Below, in pieces: positions 1-4,507 of a stretch of DNA of 5,350 bases. A program made the position numbers and the translations under genes. Position 1 is the stretch's first letter. The number at the start of each line of letters is the position of its first letter. Source of the stretch: Fibrobacteraceae bacterium. Lineage in GTDB: Bacteria; Fibrobacterota; Fibrobacteria; Fibrobacterales; Fibrobacteraceae. The DNA is taken from contig JABUUT010000010.1 in assembly GCA_021443045.1 (NCBI GenBank), forward strand, positions 10,713 through 16,062. The letters are read 5' to 3'. The notes under the pieces are model-generated. The model was not told where the DNA came from and did no database searches. It saw only the letters and a program-made list of their open reading frames with translations.

Positions 1-536
1 ACAAATGCGGTCTTGGCAGCCAGCCACTTTTTACGACGGTAGCTCACCACAAAGTAGGCAATCACAAAAAATATAGCTGCAAATACGGCAGCCACAATGG
101 TAATACCGATTAAAAAGGCCAAAAAATGATCCGGAGCATTCTGGGTTAGGTTTTTAATCACCGTAACGCAATTCTTGAACGACAACCCTTCCATTTCGGA
201 CAAAAAATCGAAATTGATTTTATCGGGCTTTATAATGCTGCAACCTATAAAATACCCTGCGGGGTAAAAGAATCCGAACTGGGTAAAGGGATTGGCCACA
301 AAGGAGGCCACCACCCCCGGCACCTTGGGGAGTTTTAAAGCCGCACAAAATGCTATGGTCAAAAGAATCGCAACACCAATAGTTGGCCAAATTCCAATAA
401 AAACACCGGCAAAAACGGACCAAGCCACCCGCATGGCATCCTGATTCTTTGGAAACATGCGGTTATAATAAATGCGACTTAAACGCTTATATTTAGCTTC
501 CTGTCTTCTCTTGGGAAAATTATCTAATACACTCAT
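1..536 (-). CDS. DUF2062 family membrane protein (partial, C-terminus outside window)
   Basis: Reading from ATG at 536 leftwards gives an uninterrupted frame of 178 codons that runs off the window edge, so the C-terminus is missing. The protein opens with a basic, soluble stretch (MSVLDNFPKRRQEAKYKR). A hydrophobic block follows at about residues 39-68, with a small-residue pattern (FAGVFIGIWPTIG), then an ANPFTQFGFFYPAGYFIG segment at 81-98. A second strongly hydrophobic segment spans about 138-164 and is followed by a basic SYRRKK stretch. The G-rich FxGxFxGxxPxxG helix plus the NPFT motif is the signature of DUF2062 (PF09835), a family of inner-membrane proteins of unknown function. The start is chosen because it is the first Met and gives a sensible cytoplasmic N-terminus; I see no clear Shine-Dalgarno sequence. 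The gene is divergent from greB, with 118 bp between starts. Family call is good; function is unknown. Confidence 0.85.
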   Translation of the reverse strand, partial: MSVLDNFPKRRQEAKYKRLSRIYYNRMFPKNQDAMRVAWSVFAGVFIGIWPTIGVAILLTIAFCAALKLPKVPGVVASFVANPFTQFGFFYPAGYFIGCSIIKPDKINFDFLSEMEGLSFKNCVTVIKNLTQNAPDHFLAFLIGITIVAAVFAAIFFVIAYFVVSYRRKKWLAAKTAF

Positions 537-654
537 CGCGCCCAAATTTAGTAAAAAGAAAAAACAGCGACAATGGGAATTTGCTTTAATTGACGCTACC
601 AAGCCAAAATAAAAGGGTGGCCCAAGGGCGATAAAGTTTTCTAAATTATGCTCC
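537..654. other. Divergent intergenic region between the DUF2062 gene and greB
   Basis: This 118-bp AT-rich spacer must hold the promoters for both divergent genes, but none is convincing. For greB, TTGACG at 590-595 has no good -10 at 16-18 nt. For the DUF2062 gene, the minus strand carries TAAATTTG just upstream of the start with a TTG 20 nt before it. That resembles the Bacteroidota-type TAnnTTTG promoter, but would leave almost no leader. Neither start has a strong Shine-Dalgarno match. No hairpin or repeat stands out. Confidence 0.4.
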
Positions 655-1128
655 ATGAAACATTTGATATCTAAAGAAGGTTTTGAAAAGCTAAAGGCCG
701 AATGGGAAAAACTAAAGTACGACGAACGGCCCAAGATGATTAACCAGGTGCAGGCAGCCGCAGCCGAAGGAGACCGCAGCGAAAATGCAGCCTACACATA
801 CGGTCGCATGCGAGTCCGGGAAATCGACCGCCGGCTTAGAGAACTGGACCGCATTCTTGACGGAGCCCAAGTGGTTAGTACCGCCGCTCCCGACGATGGT
901 TCCATCCGCTTCGGAGCCACCATCAAACTTTTAGACAAAAAGACCCACCGCGAAAAAATATACCGCATCGTTGGTGAAAAAGAAATTGACCCTCTCCAAG
1001 GAAACATCAGCATGAAATCACCCATTGGAGAGTCCCTAATGGGTAAAAAAGAGGGTGACGAAGTAAAAGTGGTAGCCCCTCGCGGCACCATACTCTACCA
1101 GATTACAAAGGTTACTTACGAAGGCTAA
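655..1128 (+). CDS. greB: Transcription elongation factor, GreA/GreB family (GreB-like)
   Basis: Gre factors insert into the RNA polymerase secondary channel and stimulate cleavage of backtracked RNA, rescuing stalled complexes. The 157-residue product has the normal family length. Residues 1-75 form the N-terminal antiparallel coiled coil, whose tip carries GDRSENA. D40 and E43 occupy the positions of the two acidic residues that help coordinate the catalytic Mg2+. The following REIDRRLREL stretch matches GreB (GDRSENA...REIDRR) much better than GreA (GDLKENAEY). Residues from about 82 to the end form the FKBP-like RNA polymerase-binding domain, with SPIGESLMGKKEGDEV at 122-137 typical of the family. 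The start is the first ATG of the frame and aligns with the usual N-terminus (xxLISKEGFEKL); no clear ribosome binding site precedes it. tatD follows after 19 nt, suggesting co-transcription. GreA versus GreB naming is the main uncertainty. Confidence 0.93.
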   Translation: MKHLISKEGFEKLKAEWEKLKYDERPKMINQVQAAAAEGDRSENAAYTYGRMRVREIDRRLRELDRILDGAQVVSTAAPDDGSIRFGATIKLLDKKTHREKIYRIVGEKEIDPLQGNISMKSPIGESLMGKKEGDEVKVVAPRGTILYQITKVTYEG

Positions 1129-1147
1129 TTTTTACACCCAAGGCAAA

Positions 1148-1951
1148 ATGATGAGCGCATTTGTTGATACCCACTGCCACATAGACACCTACGAAGAACA
1201 GTCCCAAAGCTCTTTTGAAGCCCTCTGGCAATCTATGGAGAGCCCCGAAGACCCACAAATTGCTGCACCAGAACTAATGATACATGTGGCCTGTGACCCC
1301 AAAGGCTTTGAATACGCACGAAAACTTTCCGAGAAGCACCCATTTATCTATGCCGCCTATGGCATTCACCCAGAATACATCGAAACAGAAACATCTGAAG
1401 ATGAATACAAAGTAACAGAATACCTAAAGCACCCTAAGGCCGTTGCCTGTGGGGAGTTTGGCCTAGACTACCACTACCATTCAGAGCAGCGCAAAGAACA
1501 AATTGAACTTTTTGAACGGCACCTGGAATTGGGTTTAAAGTCACAAAAGCCTTTAGTGCTCCACCTTCGAGAAGCCGACGACGACGCCATGGCCATTCTA
1601 CAGAACGCCCCCATCAAGAACACCAACATACATGTACACTGCTTTACAGGAAGTCCCGATTTTGTAAAACGCCTCCTTTCTTTGAACACCCACCTCTTTG
1701 TAGGTTTTACAGGAATAGTCACCTTCAAAAATGCACAGAATGTTCGGGATGCAGTAAAAGAAGTGCCACTAAACCAGCTTCTTTTAGAAACGGATGCCCC
1801 CTACCTAGCCCCCGTCCCCCACCGAGGAAAGCCGGCCCACTCCGGGCAAATTCCCTACATCGCCCAAAAAATAGCCGAAATAAAAGAAAAAAGCGTAGAT
1901 GAAATCTACGCCGCCTGCAGAAAAAACACTCGCAACTGCTACGGAATTTAA
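1148..1951 (+). CDS. tatD: TatD family metal-dependent hydrolase (DNase/exonuclease)
   Basis: The 267-residue product has the standard length of TatD, a TIM-barrel two-metal hydrolase of the amidohydrolase superfamily. Characterised members are 3'-5' exonucleases, and D-aminoacyl-tRNA deacylase-type activity is also reported for the family. All expected metal ligands are visible: H9 and H11 in DTHCHID, E103 in GEFGLDYH, H139 in LVLHLRE, H164 in HVHCFTG, and D216 in LLLETDAPYL. The signatures GIHPEY (72-77) and the C-terminal RKNTRNCYGI (equivalent to the usual T..N...LF ending) also fit. The loop between HID and MIHVAC is a little longer than usual, with a Ser/Gln/Glu-rich stretch at 15-40. 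Two consecutive ATGs occur at 1148 and 1151; AAGG at 1140-1143 fits either. The stop lies 19 nt before the end of a heptamer unit array's first units begin at 1957. The last codons contain a perfect hairpin (1893-1911) that appears to serve the convergent gene. I see no plus-strand terminator after the stop. Confidence 0.94.
   Translation: MMSAFVDTHCHIDTYEEQSQSSFEALWQSMESPEDPQIAAPELMIHVACDPKGFEYARKLSEKHPFIYAAYGIHPEYIETETSEDEYKVTEYLKHPKAVACGEFGLDYHYHSEQRKEQIELFERHLELGLKSQKPLVLHLREADDDAMAILQNAPIKNTNIHVHCFTGSPDFVKRLLSLNTHLFVGFTGIVTFKNAQNVRDAVKEVPLNQLLLETDAPYLAPVPHRGKPAHSGQIPYIAQKIAEIKEKSVDEIYAACRKNTRNCYGI
1881..1911 (-). terminator. Intrinsic terminator for the EAL gene, antisense within tatD codons
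   Basis: Positions 1893-1900 (GCGTAGAT) and 1904-1911 (ATCTACGC) form a perfect 8-bp stem around a 3-nt loop. Read on the minus strand, the stem is followed at once by six T, one C and four T (complement of 1892-1882), the layout of a Rho-independent terminator. It lies about 165 nt beyond the stop of the minus-strand PAS-GGDEF-EAL gene and is the only good minus-strand terminator I see there. On the plus strand it encodes residues 249-255 of TatD and has no T-run, so it should not stop tatD transcription. Confidence 0.7.
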
Positions 1952-1956
1952 AAAAG

Positions 1957-1991
1957 TTGTCAGTTGTCGGTGGTTGGTTATCGGTTGTCGG
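1957..1991 (+). repeat. Heptamer repeat array 1 (five degenerate 7-nt units)
   Basis: Starting 5 nt after the tatD stop, five consecutive 7-nt units can be read: TTGTCAG, TTGTCGG, TGGTTGG, TTATCGG, TTGTCGG. The period is exactly 7 with no indels, and the unit is related to that of the arrays at 4299-4333 and 4478-4505. Function is unknown. A strict 7-nt period is not compatible with a conserved coding frame, so this looks like slippage-expanded or transposed intergenic DNA. Confidence 0.75.
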
Positions 1992-1997
1992 TATTTG

Positions 1998-2010
1998 CAT
2001 ATTCAATATG
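1998..2010. repeat. 13-nt perfect palindrome CATATTcAATATG
   Basis: Two 6-nt arms, CATATT and AATATG, surround a single central C. It lies between the ends of two convergent genes, where an operator is not expected. The AT-rich arms make a weak hairpin, so it may be chance or the remnant of a repeat. No function is proposed. Confidence 0.35.
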
Positions 2011-2023
2011 AACATTTGACTGG

Positions 2024-2050
2024 ATCCTTCAGGGCTATGCCCTTCAGGAT
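2024..2050. repeat. Imperfect hairpin with duplicated CCTTCAGG core
   Basis: Arms ATCCTtcAGGGC (2024-2035) and GCCCTtcAGGAT (2039-2050) pair around a TAT loop, apart from a symmetric 2-nt mismatch (TC against TC). The octamer CCTTCAGG is also present as a direct repeat at 2026-2033 and 2041-2048. Neither strand has a T-run after the stem, so it is not a standard intrinsic terminator. It resembles the dispersed GGATCCTTC...CAGGATGAC-type intergenic palindromes seen in many bacterial genomes; that resemblance is from memory. Confidence 0.6.
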
Positions 2051-2075
2051 GACGCATACATTAATCACTAATAAC

Positions 2076-4079
2076 TTAGGCAATCCGGATTTCGTTTGGA
2101 AGGGTTTCTGGCTCATCTGCATAGTGGGCCTTCATATATTCCAAAGCATCTTCAGGAGAAAGAGGCTTGCTAAAATAGAACCCCTGAATGTTGCGGCAAC
2201 CTTCCCTTTTCAAAAATTCCATTTGGGCTCTGGTTTCCACACCCTCGGCAATCAAATCCAAATTCATGGAACGAGCAATCCCTATCACCATGCGGGCAAA
2301 GGCAGCATCTTCTTCATCATCTGTTACATGGTCAATAAAAGACTTGTCCATCTTTAATGTATGAACAGGATAACGCTTCAGGTAAGAAAGGGAACTGTAT
2401 CCAGTACCAAAGTCATCAATAGAAATGCGAAGCCCCAAATCAGTCAGTTCCTTCATCAATATCAAGGTTTTTTCAGCCTCGCACATGGCCGTATATTCCG
2501 TAACTTCCATCTTTAAATTGTGGGGGTTAAGGCCAACCTCGTTTAAAACATCCATAATATCATTCTTCATGGAATCCAGGGCAAACTGCTTCGCGGAAAA
2601 GTTTACAGAGACACAAATATCTTTGAATCCCATGTCAACCCACTTCTTAGTCTGTTCACAAGCCATGCGCAAAATAAGGGCCCCCATAGGAACAATCAAG
2701 CCAGTCTCTTCGGCAAGCGGTATAAAGTCGGCAGGAGAAATAATACCTCTTTCGGCGCTGTTCCAGCGAACCAAAGCTTCAAAACCCACCAACCGGTCAC
2801 CATTCTGAATATCTACAATAGGCTGGTACATCAGCATAAATTCGTTGGCCTGAATAGCCTTTCGAATATCCACTTCCATGCGATAGAGCTTCATGGCCTT
2901 TTCGCGCACACCTCCAGTAAAGAACTGAACACCCCCATGGGTGCCACTCTTCTTGAGGTCCCTCAAGATAACATTGGCGCTGGCAAGAACATCTTCTACG
3001 CAGTCCACATCTTTACTCAGCACAACAGCCATGGAAGCGCTTATGTAAAGTTCCTTTCCATCTATCTGAATGGGCATTTTTATTTTGCCATGCATTCTTG
3101 AAACAATGTTCTGCAATTCCAAATTTGGATCAGAGGATTTTACACCGTGGAACAGCACCGCAAACACATCTGGGTCAATGCGGGCACAAAAGTCATATTC
3201 GCCACAACTACTTTTGATTCGCTCCCCCACAATGCGAAGCACGTCATCGCCCACACTTATAGAATAGGAATCGTTAATGGCACCAAAGCTATCGATATCA
3301 ATAAGGGCAACACCAAACACATAATCTGGGCGTTGCGCCGCCACATCTATGTCCACTTTTAGTTTTTCAAGGAAAAAGCGGCGGCTCCCAAGCCCCGTTA
3401 AGGCATCTTGGTAATCGTAGTAGGAATTCCGTTTTTCAAGAATTTTGCGGTCCACCTTTTCGCTCAAGGCTCCAATCACACGAATAGGCCGACCGTCTTC
3501 ACCACACTGAACACGACCGCTAATCATAAAAGACACGTCTTGTTTGTGTAAAAGTCTAAGTGTAATTGAAAAATTATGGGATTTTTGGTTAAAAATCTCA
3601 TTTAGAGCCACTCGGAACGCATCCCAGTCCTGGGTTACCACCCGACTACGAAGTAATTCAAAGGAATCGTCTATCTGCGAGGGGTCCACCCCTAAAAGTT
3701 GTGCCACTTTTTTTGACCAGAAAACCTTGCCTGTAGGCACATCAAAGGTCCAGAAGCCTTCCGCAGAAACATCAATCATCATCTGGAAAAGCTCATTTTT
3801 CTCCTGATAGTCTTTTTTATAGTCTCTGGAGGGTTCCGCAGGCTGCAACTGGGGCTCACCTACATCGTTACGAATCTTTTTTTCTTTATTGGAACGAGGA
3901 AAGCCGTAAAAAAGAGCCACATAAAGCAAAAACAGGTTGCAAAGAACGCTAATTGAAAATACAACCACAAACTCTTTTAGGGAAAAACCATCACTGCAGC
4001 TATAGAGCAATGCCGAAATAAGGACACTGGCCACCAATAGCAAAAAACGCAGCAAAACATGTTCATCAAACAGTTTCAT
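2076..4079 (-). CDS. Membrane-anchored PAS-GGDEF-EAL protein, probable c-di-GMP phosphodiesterase
   Basis: The 667-residue product has two hydrophobic segments at about 9-29 and 35-58 with a very short loop between them, then a charged linker. A PAS domain with its PAC end covers about 95-215 (AEGFWTFDVPTG, then DGRPIRVIGALSEKVD). The GGDEF domain begins at the DALTGLGSRRFF motif (225-236). Its signature is degenerate: DPDVF at 302-306 replaces GGDEF, GEYD at 293-296 replaces the inhibitory RxxD site, and SISVGD replaces GHxxGD. Cyclase activity is therefore unlikely. The EAL domain (about 402-655) keeps every expected catalytic residue: E434 of FEALVRW, N493, E525, D555 and D556 in DDFGTGYSSL, K576, E612 and Q632. 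The likely role is hydrolysis of c-di-GMP to pGpG, with PAS and the dead GGDEF as regulatory input. I chose ATG at 4079, preceded by AGGG 9 nt upstream. An in-frame GTG at 4106 would add nine residues (MRCILGSCL) but overlaps a candidate promoter. The gene is convergent with tatD. Confidence 0.93.
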   Translation of the reverse strand: MKLFDEHVLLRFLLLVASVLISALLYSCSDGFSLKEFVVVFSISVLCNLFLLYVALFYGFPRSNKEKKIRNDVGEPQLQPAEPSRDYKKDYQEKNELFQMMIDVSAEGFWTFDVPTGKVFWSKKVAQLLGVDPSQIDDSFELLRSRVVTQDWDAFRVALNEIFNQKSHNFSITLRLLHKQDVSFMISGRVQCGEDGRPIRVIGALSEKVDRKILEKRNSYYDYQDALTGLGSRRFFLEKLKVDIDVAAQRPDYVFGVALIDIDSFGAINDSYSISVGDDVLRIVGERIKSSCGEYDFCARIDPDVFAVLFHGVKSSDPNLELQNIVSRMHGKIKMPIQIDGKELYISASMAVVLSKDVDCVEDVLASANVILRDLKKSGTHGGVQFFTGGVREKAMKLYRMEVDIRKAIQANEFMLMYQPIVDIQNGDRLVGFEALVRWNSAERGIISPADFIPLAEETGLIVPMGALILRMACEQTKKWVDMGFKDICVSVNFSAKQFALDSMKNDIMDVLNEVGLNPHNLKMEVTEYTAMCEAEKTLILMKELTDLGLRISIDDFGTGYSSLSYLKRYPVHTLKMDKSFIDHVTDDEEDAAFARMVIGIARSMNLDLIAEGVETRAQMEFLKREGCRNIQGFYFSKPLSPEDALEYMKAHYADEPETLPNEIRIA

Positions 4080-4092
4080 TAAGCAAGACCCT

Positions 4093-4122
4093 AGTATACA
4101 CCGCACAAAGCTGAATTATCAA
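4093..4122 (-). promoter_or_regulatory. Candidate sigma70-type promoter P1 for the EAL gene
   Basis: On the minus strand TTGATA (4117-4122) and TATACT (4093-4098) are separated by 18 nt; each is one or two bases from consensus. Transcription would start only a few nucleotides before ATG 4079, giving a nearly leaderless mRNA and excluding the GTG at 4106. The match is good, but the region is AT-rich and chance matches are common. Confidence 0.45.
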
Positions 4123-4126
4123 ACAT

Positions 4127-4155
4127 TTGTGACTTAATTAACATTTCTTTACAAT
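4127..4155 (+). promoter_or_regulatory. Candidate plus-strand promoter P3 facing the gdhA 3' region
   Basis: TTGTGA (4127-4132) and TACAAT (4150-4155) lie 17 nt apart on the plus strand. The element is back-to-back with P1 and would produce a transcript running antisense to the end of the gdhA mRNA. No plus-strand gene follows, so it is either a chance match or the promoter of a non-coding RNA. Confidence 0.25.
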
Positions 4156-4183
4156 TATAGATTATTTTTTGTGATATCGTTAA
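4154..4183 (-). promoter_or_regulatory. Candidate sigma70-type promoter P2 for the EAL gene
   Basis: On the minus strand a perfect TATAAT (4154-4159) is preceded, after 18 nt, by TTAACG (4178-4183), four of six bases from TTGACA. It would give a leader of about 65-70 nt before ATG 4079, which is more conventional than P1. P1 and P2 could both be used; the sequence alone cannot decide. Confidence 0.35.
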
Positions 4184-4245
4184 CAAAAAATAACATTTTC
4201 GACAATTTTCTATTCTAAGTTGGAATATTGGGCAAAATAGCCCCC

Positions 4246-4281
4246 AAAAAAAAATTCCCCCGCTACAAAAAGTAACGGAGG
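4246..4281 (-). terminator. Intrinsic terminator downstream of gdhA
   Basis: On the minus strand, CCTCCGTTAC (4281-4272) and GTAGCGGGGG (4266-4257) pair over ten positions (two G-T wobbles) around a TTTTT loop, followed by AA and nine consecutive T (complement of 4254-4246). This is a textbook Rho-independent terminator. It lies 226 nt beyond the gdhA stop and is the only strong one in that interval, so it most likely ends the gdhA transcript. The plus strand has no T-run after the stem. Confidence 0.85.
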
Positions 4282-4298
4282 AAAAGGAAGGTAGAATT

Positions 4299-4333
4299 TC
4301 AGCTGTCAGTTTTCAGTTATCAGTAGTCAGTAT
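4299..4333 (+). repeat. Heptamer repeat array 2 (five TCAGTNN-type units)
   Basis: Five perfectly phased 7-nt units follow one another: TCAGCTG, TCAGTTT, TCAGTTA, TCAGTAG, TCAGTAT. TCAG is invariant and the last three bases vary. The array sits between the gdhA terminator and the hairpin cluster. On the plus strand its consensus is close to array 1 (TCGGTTN), and its orientation is opposite to that of array 3. Function is unknown. Confidence 0.8.
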
Positions 4334-4334
4334 C

Positions 4335-4475
4335 ACGAAAGCAAACCGCTAACACATCTTTCGTCTTGGCAGTTTGCTGCCAAATGCTCGGTTCGGTCAT
4401 GCCCGTGCAAGCACGGGCGCGACTCTCACCTTATGCATTTGTCGTCTATAGGTGCGAAGCAACGTTCTTTCGTCT
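4335..4475. other. Cluster of four hairpins downstream of gdhA (structured 3' UTR, repeat element or ncRNA)
   Basis: Four potential stems follow each other without overlap. H1 pairs ACGAAAG (4335-4341) with CTTTCGT (4358-4364). H2 is a perfect TTGGCAG-TTTG-CTGCCAA hairpin (4366-4383). H3 is a strong GC-rich hairpin (4395-4424). H4 pairs CACCT-AT with AT-AGGTG (4427-4454) with one bulge. The 9-mer CTTTCGTCT occurs at 4358-4366 and again at 4467-4475, so ACGAAAG at the left end also has an inverted partner at the right end. No open frame of note crosses the region on either strand. It lies between the gdhA stop and the gdhA terminator, so it is probably transcribed as part of the gdhA 3' UTR. 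I recognise no RNA family. Confidence 0.55.
4395..4424. repeat. GC-rich palindrome with perfect GCCCGTGC-AA-GCACGGGC core
   Basis: The core 4401-4418 has 8-nt perfect arms around AA. Beyond a T-G wobble and an A/C mismatch, the stem resumes with GTC (4396-4398) against GAC (4421-4423) and a further G-T wobble. It stands out by its GC content in otherwise AT-leaning intergenic DNA. No T-run follows on either strand, which argues against a terminator. A REP-like dispersed palindrome is the likeliest class. Confidence 0.65.
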
Positions 4476-4477
4476 AA

Positions 4478-4505
4478 TTTAACTACCTACTAATAACTAC
4501 CAACC
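4478..4505 (-). repeat. Heptamer repeat array 3, directly after the gdhA stop
   Basis: On the minus strand, reading away from the gdhA stop, four 7-nt units can be set in phase: GGTTGGT, AGTTATT, AGTAGGT, AGTTAAA. The consensus is looser than in arrays 1 and 2, but the 7-nt period and the GTT/GTA core are shared. As with array 1 after tatD, it begins within a few bases of a stop codon. Confidence 0.5.
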
Positions 4506-4507
4506 AA

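Noticed and set aside
539..575. Bacteroidota-type promoter (TTG-N20-TAAATTTG) for the DUF2062 gene
   Set aside because: The match is to a short degenerate consensus in AT-rich DNA and would leave almost no leader; the other promoter candidates in the window are of sigma70 type.
792..1091. Antisense open frame of 99 codons opposite greB
   Set aside because: It lies wholly within greB, whose product has clear family motifs; the antisense translation shows no recognisable domain and has no start signal.
1899..2357. Plus-strand open frame of 152 codons spanning the tatD end, the spacer and the EAL-gene end
   Set aside because: It overlaps two well-supported genes and crosses the heptamer array; the translation has no recognisable motif.
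4230..4243. GGGC-aaaata-GCCC hairpin next to the gdhA terminator
   Set aside because: The stem is only 4 bp and has no T-run on the relevant side; it is probably incidental to the run of C/A bases.
4299..4333. CRISPR-like repeat array
   Set aside because: Units are only 7 nt with no spacers, and no cas gene is nearby.
4395..4424. Terminator for gdhA
   Set aside because: The stem is strong, but neither strand has a T-run after it; the hairpin at 4257-4281 with nine T is far better.
4388..4460. tRNA-like look (GGTTCGGTC resembling a T-loop, with several stems nearby)
   Set aside because: No set of acceptor, D, anticodon and T stems can be arranged at tRNA spacing on either strand, and the GC-rich palindrome occupies the place where the arms should be.
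4335..4475. Integron attC site
   Set aside because: No recognisable R'/R'' boxes at the ends and no integrase or cassette-like gene in the window.
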